Source: Patellaria atrata CBS 101060 | Lineage: Eukaryota; Ascomycota; Dothideomycetes; Patellariales; Patellariaceae | NCBI GenBank assembly: GCA_010093705.1 | Contig: MU006093.1 | Location: 429,557 to 493,556 of the forward strand | Reading direction: 5' to 3' | DNA: 64,000 nt | Translations under genes and position numbers: made by a program | Shown here: piece after piece, positions 22,250-34,306 of the stretch | How the letters are laid out: the number at the start of each line of letters is the position of its first letter | Numbering within the stretch: the first letter of the stretch is position 1 | Notes under the pieces: generated by a model | Databases searched by the model: none | Told to the model about the DNA's origin: nothing | What the model saw: the letters and a program-made list of their open reading frames with translations, nothing else

Positions 22250-24579
22250 ATGATGGTCGATCTAAAGGGGGAAACAGTCGGAGCGCATGCCACGCACAAT
22301 GATGGCCTTGAGAGAGGTCGTTTGGACAGTGTTGCTTCGGTCAATCTCAACAAGAATCTTGACGCCAAGTGTGTTCTGTATTCATTGATCTTGTCAGAAT
22401 AAGACTGATGGGACTGCTAGAATCTCGAATCCTCTTGCCGATATTCCACATGATATTCTACTTAAAGACGTAGAAGAATTCGCATTGGAAAAGGGACTTA
22501 CTGATATTACCGATGATTTGAAAAAAGGTGCACTTATTGCGCAAGATCCTTCTCGATTTGATGAAGTTCCAGGCCTAGATGAAGGGGAGCTGTCCATTCT
22601 AAAATTTGAAGAAGCTCACCGATGGAAGCACCCATTTTCACTATACCTTACCATCTTCATCTGCTCCATCGGGGCTGCTGTTCAGGGCTGGGATCAAACT
22701 GGGTAGGTACCAAACATCCTCCGTGTCACTTTCAACTTTTCTGACGGTTTAAAGTTCCAATGGTGCCAATCTATCATTTCCAAGGGAGTTTGGCATCGGC
22801 AATGGCGACAACAAAGGTCACCCAAATAGAGAACGTGATCTTTGGCTCGTGGGTTTGGTCAACGCAGCTCCCTACATCGGCTCTGCTTTCATGTAAGCCT
22901 CCCATAGATAAGGAAGACTTGTGACTCTAATATTATCATAGCGGCTGCTGGCTTTCAGATCCCTTCAACTACTATATCGGCCGTCGTGGCACCATCTTCG
23001 TTTCAGCTGTGTTTTGTGTTATCACTCCGATTGGTGGTGCTGTTTCTCAAAACTGGCCTGAACTCTTTGGAACACGTATCTTGATGGGCATTGGTATGGG
23101 TTTGAAAGGTGAAGAGACATCGATCAATCTATCACCCTATTTATGTGTTAACATGGATCAGGCTCAACTGTGCCGATCTTCGCCGCCGAGAACAGCCCTG
23201 CTAGAATCCGTGGAGCTCTCGTCATGAGCTGGCAAATGTGGACAGCATTTGTGAGTCGCTCATTCTTTTTGCCCTTAAAACTACTTACCATCGAATAGGG
23301 TATTTTCCTAGGTTTCTGTGCCAATCTTGCTGTCTACAAGGTCGGTGATATTGCATGGCGTCTTCAAATCGGTTCAGCTTTTATCCCCGCTGTCCCTTTG
23401 ACACTGGGCATTTTTTTCTGCCCCGGTAAGTGCTTAGCCTAGCGCCTAGCATGATCACCAGCTGATAGATTTAAGAATCACCGCGTTGGTACATGAAGAA
23501 GAACAAGTATGCGAAAGCTTACAAGTCACTTCTCCGTCTTCGTCACCATAAGATCCAAGCAGCTCGCGATCTCTACTATATTCATTCTCAGCTTCAAGTT
23601 GAGCAAGAGATTATTGGAAAGAGCAACTATTTCACTCGATTCGCTCAGCTCTTTACTATTCCGCGTGTTCGCCGCGCTACACTTGCTTCTTTCGTGGTCA
23701 TGATCGCGCAGCAAATGTGTGGTATCAACATCATCGCATTCTATTCCTCTTCAATCTTCCGTGAGGCTGGTGCTTCAGAGAAGGAAGCATTGATTGCCAG
23801 TTTCGGGTTTGGTCTTGTCAACTTCGTCTTCGCATGGCCAGCATTCTTCACTATTGATACTTTCGGCAGACGCAGCTTGCTACTGTAAGTTCCCCGAGCA
23901 AGGAATACCAAAGTTACCTTACTAATTCGAAATTAAGCTTCACATTTCCCAACATGGCTTGGACCCTTCTTGCTGCAGGTTTCTGTTTCTACATCCCCAA
24001 GTCGAGCAGCGCTCACCTGGGCGTGGTTTCTATGTTCATCTACTTATTCGCTGCATTCTACTCTCCAGGAGAAGGTTTGTACCAGAGCCTGTTAATTCCA
24101 TCCATGGAAATTTAACTGACAATATAAAAGGTCCCGTTCCCTTCACCTACTCTGCCGAAGTATTCCCGCTCAGTCATCGTGAGGTTGGTATGGGTTGGGC
24201 AGTTGCAACGTGTTTGTTTTGGGCTGCCGTTCTTTCCATCTCGTTCCCCAAGATTCTCGAGACCTTTACCCCAACCGGTGCTTTTGGTTTCTACGCCGGC
24301 TTGAACATACTAGCATTCATCATGATCTTCCTTTGGGTGCCCGAAACCAAGCAACGCACGCTCGAGGAGCTGGATTACATCTTCGCGGTACCGACGTCGA
24401 AATTCATCGGCTACCAGACCAAGAAGGCCCTTCCATGGTGGTTCCAGCGCTGGGTCATGTTCAATAAGAACGCGAAGCTGGAACCGCTGTATCACTTCGA
24501 TCACGGTATTTCCAGTTCCCAAGCAGCTCCCCAAAGTGAGGTGGTTGAGAAGGATCAGGGTACTGAGAAGGTCATGTAA
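22250..24579 (+). CDS. MFS sugar/polyol transporter
   Basis: Nine exons: 22250-22368, 22421-22702, 22755-22892, 22942-23108, 23162-23250, 23299-23425, 23476-23884, 23938-24074 and 24131-24579. Every intron is 48-56 nt with matched phase, giving 638 aa. Sugar-porter signatures are present: GRRGTIF after TM2 (loop 2-3), the [10 protein letters not shown] motif rebuilt across intron 6, [17 protein letters not shown] in TM7, [10 protein letters not shown] after TM8, and [13 protein letters not shown] after TM12. A long acidic cytosolic N-terminus (about 110 residues) precedes TM1. It is a plasma-membrane H+/sugar or polyol symporter by family; the substrate cannot be told. The tail is hydrophilic and ends TEKVM. 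Confidence 0.9.
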
Positions 24580-25963
24580 TCTCCTATTTCATGATCATAT
24601 GTGTTGAGGGGCCAATAGAGGCGGAAATAGATGGTTCTGAGAAGACTTAGACGTTTCATCCTGTACAGACAGGGGCAAGGGGAAATGAGTCGTTAAGCAG
24701 TGTTCTATACCAATCACTACTATCTGATTTTGATCTATTCGTTCTTTTGATTCCTACGGCTATAGTTACCGTTTGTAGTAGCTTCTTTTCTTCCCCTATT
24801 TTCGCCCGCAATTCCGAACACGTCTCTTCGGCAACTTTCAGAATTCTAGTACTTCCAGAACTCCAACCTTGGTGCATTACATATACCAGTATATGAGACG
24901 CATACGTCACGCGCACAGAAACAGTATTCGTGCATATGTACGATCTAAGATCGATCGTCCGAGCTCCCTAGGGGACGGTGCGGTGTACACAGGATCCAGA
25001 GCCAGGATCCCACATACTCACGTGGTCCCCTTCCAAATCCTCTCTACCTACCTACAAGTACCCGACGCCTTGGCATCCCCGGACTCCGCAGTGGGGTACG
25101 AAGGAACTATAAAGCTAGAGCGTGGGTGGCCTTAAATCTAGTCATGTATTGTACCCTTTGTCACTTGGTCGGCTAGCTGCGGTGCGTGTGTGGGATTGTT
25201 CTTTACTACCGTGGTAATTGCTTAGAAGAGTGGCGTGGTGAGCTACGGGGAGGTGGAGAGTGAACGATATGTTCGCTGGATTTACGGTAGGTTTTTCCTT
25301 TGGACTGACTAGTCGACGAGTCAGGTAGTATACTGTACTTATTCACTTAGGGTCAGAAATGTAGAGTGAAGCGATGACGTAGGGGAACATACTGACGATC
25401 CCCTGATGTGGTCGAAAGGAACATATCCTAAGTGTCTTTCCCGTGGCTTGACATATCAACATCTCCCAATGTCCGATTGCTGTCATAATAATGTGTAGAT
25501 AATTCCTGCGGTTCTGTTGCTTTTGTTACAGATATGGTATGTTATTCCTTTGTCCAAGATTCCATCTATGGAGATTTTTTCAGAAATCCCCCTAAGAAAA
25601 TATTCATTCAGTTCCTACCAAAATTATTTCATATCTCACCGGCCATATATTCTGAAACTCTATGAATTCGAATCGCACGAGATATTTTCGTCCACTTTTT
25701 ATTTTTAATTTTTAGATACGAGTGTTGCTTTTCTAGTCCTCTAGGTATTGTATACGCAGTGTGAAATCGAAAATATGTCATGTATCTGTTGAATAGTGTG
25801 ATTAGACAATTGTGACGCTTAAGTAACAGTGAGGTGTCTGTAGATATGATCAGGTCTGCTCCTGCATTGCTCTGAGGTAAGGTAGTCCTGTCTGTAACGA
25901 AACCGTCTTTACTAGACTCTTAGACCTACATTTATTCTACTCTAGAAACCTCCTCATATCCAC
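24580..25963. other. convergent intergenic, about 1.4 kb
   Basis: It lies between the 3' ends of the transporter (+) and the aldo/keto reductase (-). No gene or repeat is recognised. Confidence 0.45.
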
Positions 25964-27152
25964 TCAACCCCACCTCTTTGGTAACAATGCCGGCTTGTTA
26001 TCGACAATCTCTTCAATCTCCTCCATAATCTCTTGGGTAAGCTTGGGCAGAAGGTCTAACGACTTGACGCTATTGATGACCTGCTCAGGCCTCGACGCTC
26101 CCGTAATAGCTGAAGAAATACGTGGATTCTTCAACACCCACGCCATAGCCAGAGTCGCCTGGCTCACACCTAATTTGTCGGCAACGATCTAAGCGCATTA
26201 GCGGTGTTGCTCAACACGGACATTCTGCTAACGTACCTTCAGCTTCCTGGTCCTCTCCAAGTCCTGCTTCCACCCCTCATCCCCGTACGTCTTCTTCCTG
26301 GCTTGGATATACCCATCGTTGCTCTCAGCGAGCCTCGTTCCCTCCGGGATCCCATCGTTATACTTCCCCGTCAATACTCCTCCCTTTAGGGGACTAAAAA
26401 TCGTCAATCCTAACCCTAGTCCCATGCCGCCATCCGGCCCGTACTCGAAAATGCCGCCGTTGACGTAATCCCCATCAACCTTATCGCGCTTCAGGAGGTT
26501 ATACTCTGGCTGCTCCATCGTCGGCCCAACCAGCCCTAGCTTGTCTGCGACCCGCCATGCCAACTGAATGTCTGCGGCATTCCACTCAGAGGTACCCCAG
26601 TAGAAGATCTTCCCGCGGAGGATGAGCTCGTTCATTGTGCGCACAATCTCTTCCATGGGTGTCAGGCGGTCCGGACGGTGGCAGTAGAGCAGATCGACAT
26701 AGTCGAGCTGCAGACGCTCAAGAGCATTGTTGAGACCTTCCACCAGGTGTTTGCGGGAGAGTCCAACGTTGTTGATGGGGCTGCGTCCGTGTGCTTTGCC
26801 GAAATAGATCTGGTTGGAGTTAATATTGGTACTTCAGCTGGCCCCTCAGGGCGATCTCGGGGCACGATCGAACACCAAACTGTACCTTTGTTGAGATAAC
26901 TAGATCATTCCTCTTCCATCCGAATTTCTTGATCGCTTCTCCCATCACCCTCTCGCTCTCGCCGTCCGAGTACCCTTCTGCACAATCGAAAAAGTTGATG
27001 CCAGCGTCATACGCTGTCTTCATACACTCAAAAGTCTTCTCGTTCCCTACGTGGCCGCCATAAGTGAGCCAGCCACCGAGGGATATCGCGGAGACTTGCA
27101 ATCCTGAACGGCCGAGGAAGCGGTATTGCATTTCGGGCAGATCTGAAGCCAT
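25964..27152 (-). CDS. aldo/keto reductase, K+ channel beta-subunit-like (AKR6)
   Basis: Three exons, 27152-26886, 26809-26237 and 26188-25964, with introns of 76 and 48 nt in phase 0; 354 aa. The AKR tetrad can be seen: Asp in FFDCAEGYSDG, Tyr in the same segment, Lys in LVISTKIYFG, and His in LLYCHRPD. The NADPH-binding C-terminal part includes FSPLKGGVLTGKY and the ITGASRPEQVINSVK motif. The overall order and the sequence RFLGRSGLQVSAISLGGWLTYGG match the Kv-beta/AKR6 group, which reduces aldehydes with NADPH. In filamentous fungi these are common stand-alone oxidoreductases. It is cytosolic, with no targeting signal. Confidence 0.88.
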
Positions 27153-27803
27153 TTTGACTCTTTAATGTGTTCTCACTTAATGATCCCAATCTTAGACCTA
27201 TAGGTTGATATCTCTCGGCAGAATTCTGGGGAGGGATGTAGGGAGAAGGGGTACAAAATGGAAAGCCGCGGGGTACAACAGCCCACTCTATGCACCGTCA
27301 TTGTGCCATCGCGGTGGGATGTACTAAATACACTTCATGGTTAATTATTGAAAACGGCAGTTAGTTTCTTAAATCCGTCTCCGCTTAAATGGTGGACGTC
27401 ACTTGCGTAGTCGAGGGGTTGTTGCGGGGTAGCAAAATCTTTCTTATCTTACAGCAATATATGAAGTATTCAACAGAGATATGAGGAACAAGGCATTAGG
27501 AAAACAAGGTACATAAAAGGGAAATGTACATAGTTCGAAGAGAAATGCTTTTGATCCTGGCGTGAGCCGTAGCGGTTCTTAAAGCAGATTAGGCCGCCAA
27601 CCGAAAGAGCTAAGCTTCAAGACTCCTGAAAAAGTGAAAAGAGATCCTCCATTCAAAAAAAGAAATGCGTACACCGTGAGGAAATTTTCACTCCAGGAAT
27701 TGGTGTCCATAAGTTGTCACATCTTTAAGGAATATCCGACATGTTTTATGCTTTAATTGGACTGTATAGGCAAGCCAAAGAGAGGAAAGTTCTTGTACGT
27801 TCT
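27153..27803. other. intergenic
   Basis: No gene or repeat is recognised between the aldo/keto reductase 5' end and the DUF7726 3' end. Confidence 0.45.
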
Positions 27804-28760
27804 TCAGTAATCGAAGTCATCACGAGGTAGAGGGACCACTCCATGTGTACGTCCATTCAAAACGTATCGACCGTACTTGTCCCTTGCAAAGGAGTCACCT
27901 TTGAGAACATAGACATCATAATGCGACGGGTGCTTGACATCTACACCTCCCCTCTGGCCCCAGATTATTTCCATATCTTCCCTAGTCTTGCTCTTCTTCT
28001 TACCCTCTTTGATACTCAGCTTCTCGAAGTAACAGTAAGCTCCGTAGAAAACAAAGCTAGTATTGCCCGCATCAACTCCGGATTTGTTGCGGAAATCATT
28101 AAGTTGCTTTGACTGGATCTTCTTTGAGTTGGCATAGAATTGGTTTCCAATGTGGCGGAGGAAGCTCGCTTGAGTCACACCAGGCTTTTGAAGATGCGTG
28201 GTGATCTTGCGCCGAATCTCTTGGCAGGTGTCGTAGATTTCGACGTCATTATCTATTTGCCCATCTAGATGGATATCGCTAACCTCAAAATCCTGGACAG
28301 GAGAGGGAGCAGCGGCGAGTTTGGCTTTCTTCGCTACTAGAGCTGTAACTGATGCAGTAACAACCCCCACTTGTTTTCTGAAGAACGCCAAACCTAAGAA
28401 GTTTAGAGGGTTGTAGACGCCTTCAACTGTGCCATATCCGCGCAGACCTGTCGTGATCTTCTTTCGAGACGTGTAGCTCTTTGCAGAGGTCGTCAGCTGT
28501 CATTATACCTAAGTCGACTAGCGCTCGAATGTTTTGACGGATATCGTCACAACTCTTGTCAATCTTGAGGTGAACGACTATACCAACTGGGTAAATGACG
28601 CTTGGGTGGATGATGTAGGAGGAATTGCTGGCTCTTGTATGGCATCTGCGCGAGGTCGTTTGGCCGCAGACTTCGTAGGGCCTAGGACAGCATTGGAGAC
28701 TTGCTCGCGCCTCTCCGGGTCCACATTTTCGTCAATATATTCTTGATTCCTTTGCGAAGC
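27804..28760 (-). pseudogene. DUF7726 family protein gene, probably decayed
   Basis: The 3' part (28430-27804) is one long frame with the second family domain: VEIYDTCQEIRRKITTHL, KPGVTQASFLRHIGNQFYA, KKIQSKQLNDFRNKSG, GNTSFVFYGAYCYFEKL, and a charged end. The first domain lies upstream in another frame at about 28575-28460: KIDKSCDDIRQNIRALVDLG then LCKELHVSKE. The basic N-terminal linker (SAAKRPRADAIQEP) lies further upstream in a third register at about 28760-28590. I found no introns that would join these registers, and the long frame has no ATG at its head. Family members are nuclear-looking fungal proteins of unknown function with two related domains. The most economical reading is a gene with at least two small frameshifts. 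Sequencing error or unrecognised introns remain possible. Confidence 0.6.
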
Positions 28761-28829
28761 ACGCCACTGGCCACATTATCGACAGTGACTTCTACGTCGC
28801 CCAGAGCGAAGCCTTCGCCATCCTGAGTG

Positions 28830-28960
28830 ATCTAAAGCGCTCCTCCCGCATGGTTTCCCTTGAAGACTTGTTTCATGCCGATATCGAGGCATGCATTTCG
28901 TGCTTTCTGAGGGGACAGCTGGAGGTTTGTCACGAGCTCTGCGAGAATCTGCCGATTTCC
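28830..28960 (-). other. unassigned exon-like fragment
   Basis: After an acceptor-like TTCTGTAG at 28962 the minus strand reads about 42 codons, including ILAELVTNLQLSPQKARNAC then LDIGMKQVFKG, before a stop. It looks protein-like, but I do not recognise the family. It may be the 5' exon of the decayed DUF7726 gene. Confidence 0.25.
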
Positions 28961-28979
28961 CTACAGAACATATCAATTA

Positions 28980-29771
28980 AATGCTTCATCTCTAGGATTG
29001 GCTAAATTCTAGTTTATCCCCTATCTTACTCATTTCGAAGAAAGGCAGTAAGGTAATTGATTCGTACCTTGGACGTGTTGTGTAGGTATTTTGATGTGAT
29101 ACAGGAGTTCACGCGTTCGAAGTAGCTTTAGAACTAAGGTAAAACTAGCCTTTGCACAGACTAGTTTCGCGAATCTAGCAGGCGGTCACATGAAAACCAC
29201 CCCCTTTTTCTTTAAAGTAACTTGGAAATATTCCTGCGTACTCCACTTCTGAGGGAAAAGGTGATGTCAAATTGATATTCATTCTTATGTATCTCTGATT
29301 CCTGAGAGCTGGGATAAGATCCAAAATAAAAAATATAGCAAAACGAAACCCTCCACTTTAAGACCCGGAACCTTGATGGTTACCGACGGTACCTTCTGGA
29401 GACGATCAATGCAAGATCTAGGATCTTACTACTGTACTAGGGTGCTGCGGCCTTGTTAGAGATTGTACACGGAGGGTGCGTATATAAGGTACAAGTTCCG
29501 TGTTGACTCTACGCTATGGGTAGTACCTGTTCTACTCTTCCTCTTCTTCTTCTTCTTCTTCTTCTTCTTCTCCTTCTTCTTCTTCTTCTTCTTCTTCTTC
29601 TTCATCTTCATCACTTTAGGGGTAAGGGCCATATGATTGGAGATGTAATCGGCCCATTGTATTCCTCATGATCTACTGTACTTGCTATCCAAACATTTCC
29701 CTGGTCGACTTACTCTCCCTAATATGATAAGTATTTTCTCAATACTGCTTCTCAGAGCACATCGGGACTTC
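28980..29771. other. intergenic with TTC microsatellite
   Basis: No gene is seen. It holds the TTC repeat annotated separately. Confidence 0.45.
29536..29611. repeat. (TTC)n microsatellite
   Basis: About 75 bp of nearly perfect CTT/TTC triplets, interrupted by one CTC and a terminal TTCATC. It is a simple-sequence tract in intergenic DNA about 160 bp downstream of ALG13. Confidence 0.95.
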
Positions 29772-30484
29772 TCATTCAGTAAGCCCTGTCTCATCGCCTA
29801 CTATACCAGGTACACCACGGGCTTTCCTATGAGTGCCACTATTGACTGGTGGCCATGTTCTATGCTTCTGCCGCAGAGTCTCAGACTCGTGCAATGCAGC
29901 AGAAAGATTGCTAAGATCAGATTAGCAACTGATTTGATTACTACTATAAGAGAATGAGAGTGGCTCACTTTAAGTTCCCATAGACAACATAGCCTTGTCC
30001 TTCCAGTGCTTCAGCTAGTTGCGCCTGGTGGTTATCGAGAAGGGTCGAGTTGGGGACTACAATGAGTTGGACTGAGAGACGCAAAGCATCAAGTACGGTA
30101 CCGGATCCTGGATACGATAGTTAAGACAACGAGATTCGTATGTATGCAGATTGAGTAATTACCACCGTGAGTGATAACCACACCCTCAGCATTTCCCCAC
30201 TCTCCCTTAGCGTCTAGCATATCGTCCTCTAAACCATAACTACGAAAATCGAATCCGGTGATGGTGAGCCCAAGCTCAGAAATGGTTGAGGAGTTCGCCT
30301 TAACGACAGATTCAAAGAAGCTTTTGGAATAATCTCCATACTGGATGGTTACATCCGTGTAGCCTAATTCTTTCAATGTCTTGAGGACCTTAGGACTAAT
30401 AACTGAATCGATAAGACGATCAAAAGACGCTGTAGCTCCAACGGTGACGAAGCACAACTTCTTTGTCTGGGAGTGTCTGCTCAT
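29772..30484 (-). CDS. ALG13: UDP-GlcNAc transferase subunit Alg13
   Basis: Three exons, 30484-30163, 30107-29969 and 29910-29772, with introns of 55 and 58 nt; 199 aa. The start is [20 protein letters not shown]; the longer frame upstream begins with GTG and is rejected. Splicing rebuilds the GT-B nucleotide-binding core: [38 protein letters not shown], then the family tail with TWPPVNSG. Alg13 is the soluble catalytic half that docks on membrane-bound Alg14 at the ER. Together they add the second GlcNAc to dolichol-PP-GlcNAc in N-glycosylation. Length and motif order fit the fungal family well. Confidence 0.9.
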
Positions 30485-30843
30485 TGCCGCATGTAGAGTC
30501 TCATACAGCACAGTTAAGGTACAGTTGGTACTCGGGAGCGGTGACTTGATAGTTTAAAGAGGGTTTTAAGGAGTGACGTAGGATGAAAAGACTTAGATGT
30601 GATAGTATGAGAAACTGCGATTGTCCACTGTATCAACGAAAGACTTACTCTAGGAGACAAGTGATACGCCTAGAATTAAATCTTTTAAAATGTATTGCGA
30701 GACGAATGTTTTTTTTGGCAGCTCTTTCGAGGCCGAGGGTTACGGTTACCCATACGGGCCTTTAGTGCTATCACGAACTTTTTCCATCCTCACCTCCTTC
30801 ATCAACAAAACGCTCCTTTAAACTCCAAACGTCATCCATTGCG
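30485..30843. other. divergent intergenic, ALG13 / mL58
   Basis: Short shared promoter region of 359 bp. No gene is seen. Confidence 0.5.
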
Positions 30844-31650
30844 ATGAGCATGACCCTCGTAACTCGACCTCTGCGGTCACAGAATATCATTACCTCCTCG
30901 AATTGTTTTCTTAACACCTCATCGCAGCAGTCCCGAAATCACCCATCTTCCATCCCCCATCAACACCGCCATGCATCTACAACAGGCCGGCAAACTCGAC
31001 GTTTACGGCTCCCACCCGCTCCCTCATTCACAAATACGAATATAACACAAGACCACATCATCTTCAATCCTCCCTCCGCGGCCCCGAACGTGTACCACAC
31101 ACCTCCCATCTTCCTGCCAAAAGGGGACCGACGACGCCAGCTCTTCGAACGCACCGCAGCAGCTACATCCACATCGAACCCAACAACACCACGATCCTCA
31201 GCCGTACCATCAGGCGCAATCGAACCTCAAAACCTGACCTCGGACGTACCCGCGCCGTCGGCCCTTAGCACGATAGCCGCAACCCGCACCGCTCTCGCTT
31301 CCTCCTCCCTCCCCGCGACGCAATATCTCTCATCCAGCACCGCTTCCTCCGAAGCCTCTCTCCCGCCTCTCCTCCGCCCCATTAAAGAGAAGAAATACCA
31401 TATTACCGCAGAGCAGGTAGAGGAGATCCGGGCGCTGCGAACGGGTGACCCGGAGAAGTGGACGTGCACGAAGATCGCTGCGAAGTACGATTGCTCGCCG
31501 CTATTTGTGGCGATGGTGGTGAAGAGTCCGGAGATGCAGAGAAAGCATGAGGAGAGGTTGGAGGAGGTGAAGAAGAGGTGGGGACGGAAGAGGAGGGAGG
31601 CGAGGGAGGATAGGGCGAGGAGGAGGCAGTTATGGGGGAGAGAGGTGTAG
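30844..31650 (+). CDS. MRPL20: mitochondrial large-subunit ribosomal protein mL58
   Basis: A single exon of 268 aa. The first about 50 residues are Arg/Ser/Thr-rich with no acidic residue and suit a mitochondrial presequence. The middle is Pro/Ser/Thr-rich. The conserved part is C-terminal: PLLRPIKEKKYHITAEQVEE, ALRTGDPEKWTCTKIAAKYD, then CSPLFVAMVV and a Lys/Arg/Glu-rich helix. This is the pattern of fungal mL58 (yeast Mrpl20), a subunit of the 54S mitoribosome. It is longer than the yeast protein because of the low-complexity insert. Confidence 0.85.
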   Translation: MSMTLVTRPLRSQNIITSSNCFLNTSSQQSRNHPSSIPHQHRHASTTGRQTRRLRLPPAPSFTNTNITQDHIIFNPPSAAPNVYHTPPIFLPKGDRRRQLFERTAAATSTSNPTTPRSSAVPSGAIEPQNLTSDVPAPSALSTIAATRTALASSSLPATQYLSSSTASSEASLPPLLRPIKEKKYHITAEQVEEIRALRTGDPEKWTCTKIAAKYDCSPLFVAMVVKSPEMQRKHEERLEEVKKRWGRKRREAREDRARRRQLWGREV

Positions 31651-32216
31651 TGAGTGATTTTGGAGTGAGAGTTTTAGACCAGGGGGCTTGTTGAACCCAT
31701 TAAATTCGTTTGGGAGACACATGTATGATGTGTAAGATATGTTGGATCGCTGTATGAGGAAAGGATTTGTACAAATCAGAAAGACGGCATCTACGGGCGT
31801 TATCATATTCAAGCAAAGGTTCTACGCTAAATCTTCCTATCACAAATTTACTAAAACAACTCATATGTATCTGAACTTTCATTTTCGAATTCAGAAACAC
31901 CTCAAGCACGTGGTTCCTAAGGTCCGCGGAGGCAAACATGTTGGGAGCCTATCATAACCACTGTTCAACAACGTGATGTCCGAAAGAGGAAATTATGGCA
32001 AAGTTCGTCGAACGCGTGTTGTTGTCCCGTGGAGTTGTCCAGCTTCCGAGCTTGACCCACAATCTGTCCGTACAAAAACTGTATGGTACACAGAGTGCAC
32101 CCACTGTACTACCCCCTTTACCATGTCAATAATACTTACACCACTGGCTCAACAAATTCGTAGTAACCAAACACGTATATTTTTTCCTACAGAGCACCGT
32201 CGTGTATATAGCTAAA
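31651..32216. other. convergent intergenic
   Basis: Between the 3' ends of mL58 (+) and DUG1 (-). No gene is seen. Confidence 0.5.
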
Positions 32217-33698
32217 TCAACCCTCCATCGGTTCCTCAGCAACATAATGCAAATATGCGCCCAACAGCTTAGTCCCCTCAATATAATTCCTCCGATCCAA
32301 CTTCTCATTGATACTATGCGCCGCATCCGTACTGCTCCCCATCGGCAACAATAGCACATTCTTCCCCGTCGCCTGCTCAAATGTCAACGTAACCGGAATA
32401 CTACCACCCTCGCGCGTCAGATCCGGCTTCACGCCCCACACATGCTCGACCGCCTTACCCGCCGCGGTAAAGTTCCAGTGCTTTGGACTCGCGACCCACC
32501 ACTTGCCGGCGTGCTGGCACCATACCTTGCACGTGTTCTTGGAGTTGAGTTTGGAGAAAGCGTCTTGAACGTGTTTGATGACGAGCTCGTTTACGGGGTC
32601 AATCTCCATGTTTGGGACGGTGCGGATGCTGAATTTTCCCGTTACCTTTGCGGGAATGACGGTTTTAGCACCAGGAGCGGAGAAGGCGCCTTCGATGCCG
32701 TGGATGGAGAGGGAGGGGTAGCGCCAGCGGCCCATGAGGGTACGTTCTTTGTCGGGGAAGATACCGGTTTGGGAGCCGAGAGATTCGTAGAGGTTATCCA
32801 TGGTGAACGCTATATCACCATATAGACTCTTCTCTTCATCGGTAAGGGGCGCTACAAAATCTTTAATGCCCTTGATCAGGATGGTACCATCTGTGTCTAC
32901 CAAGGTTCCGAGAACCTTTGTGAGATCTGTCATGGGCTCGTGAGTTGTACCGCCAAATACACCACTGTGTAAATCCTGCCCTGGACCTGAAATCTCGATC
33001 GAGTAGTAGTTTACCCCTCGAAGTCCGTAGGTGAGACAGGGCTTCTCAGTTCCGAGCCAGTAATTGTCCGAAATGCACACTGCATCTGCATCTTTGAAGT
33101 ATTTCTTTGCTTCCTCGTTGATGAAATCGTCAAGACCTTCTGAGCCATATTCTTCCATGCCTTCGAAGCACATGAGAAGATTGACTGGGAAACCTACGCC
33201 AGCTTTTTGGTGGGCCTCTATAACGTTCAGCCATCCCAATACCGGACCCTTGTCGTCTGTACTTCCACGTCCATACATCCTCCCTTTTTCATCCACTGAG
33301 AGCTCGAATGGCTTCGTGCTCCAACCATCTTCCATTAAAGCAGGCTGGACATCATAATGTCCGTATACGAGGATTGTCCGCTTCTTCTTGTCATTTCCGT
33401 ATCTCCCTATGACTACCGGCGGTAAATCTAAGTACTCCTTATGTGGTTGCTTGCCCAACGGCCTGAGTTCTACTTCTGCGCCTAAGTTCTTAAGCTCTGA
33501 TGCTAGCCATTGGCCCATCTAAGAGACATCAGTTATCGTCATAGGTATGTGATCGATAATATATACTTTAACGACGTCCGGTCTATGCTCATCCATCGCA
33601 GAGACCGAAGGAATCGCAACCGCTTTCCTAAGCCTCTCGATGAAGTCTTCCGAAGAAGCTTCCACCTGCTTGAAATATGCATCTAATTGCGGCGCCAT
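32217..33698 (-). CDS. DUG1: cytosolic non-specific dipeptidase (M20, Dug1/CNDP2-like)
   Basis: Exons 33698-33567 and 33518-32217, with a 48-nt phase-0 intron; 477 aa. The M20 metal and catalytic residues align by position with human CNDP2: VYGHYDVQP (His98, Asp100), GRGSTDDKG (Asp132), CFEGMEEYGSEG (Glu166/Glu167), ISDNYW, and the late DAAHSINEK histidine. It hydrolyses Cys-Gly and other dipeptides; in yeast it takes part in glutathione breakdown. The start MAPQLDAYFK matches the family. The frame stays open to an in-frame ATG at 33896, which would add 66 residues with no Asp or Glu (see findings). Confidence 0.93.
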
Positions 33699-34306
33699 GA
33701 TTCTTTTGGAGCTATACAGATATGGCCAAGTTGCCTGTGATCGTTGGAAGCGGAGAGGGGTTGAGAGGGGGCAAAGAGTAATATATGAGCAACTTTTGAA
33801 AGAGGAGTGAGTACACCTTCGGTATACAACACTAGTGAGGGTCGTGTGCACAGAATTATATGACCCAAAAGATGTAGAGAGTGGGTTGCGGGGCATACCG
33901 AACCTAGGTGTGGAGAGGATGATGTGAGGTGCTCGCTTTACTACGGGACTGTTCAGAGCTACCTTCCTATTTCATCTATGTTCGTAATAAAACAATATTT
34001 AATTCGTTGAAATATATAATTGTGGTCCCGTCTTATAACATCTTAACTCCTAATTTGCAGATTTGATGATCAGTAACTTTATATTTTCTCGAGTAATGCT
34101 GTCAAAATTTATGCAGAATAGTGCACGTTCTGTAGCCGAGTCTGTAAATGATTACGATATGATGGTACAAAAGTATCGGAGTCTTCCATGAGTGGAGAGT
34201 TGATGATACTATTCGGACAGAGACGTTGAACAATAAAGATAGCCGGATTGAACTCCTATCCTGCGTCGGGTACAGGTTCATGATTATATCTTACACTGAC
34301 GCCCCA
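33699..34306. other. intergenic between DUG1 and calcofluor-type gene
   Basis: The DUG1 side (33699-33896) is an open in-frame extension. The remainder shows no gene. Confidence 0.45.
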
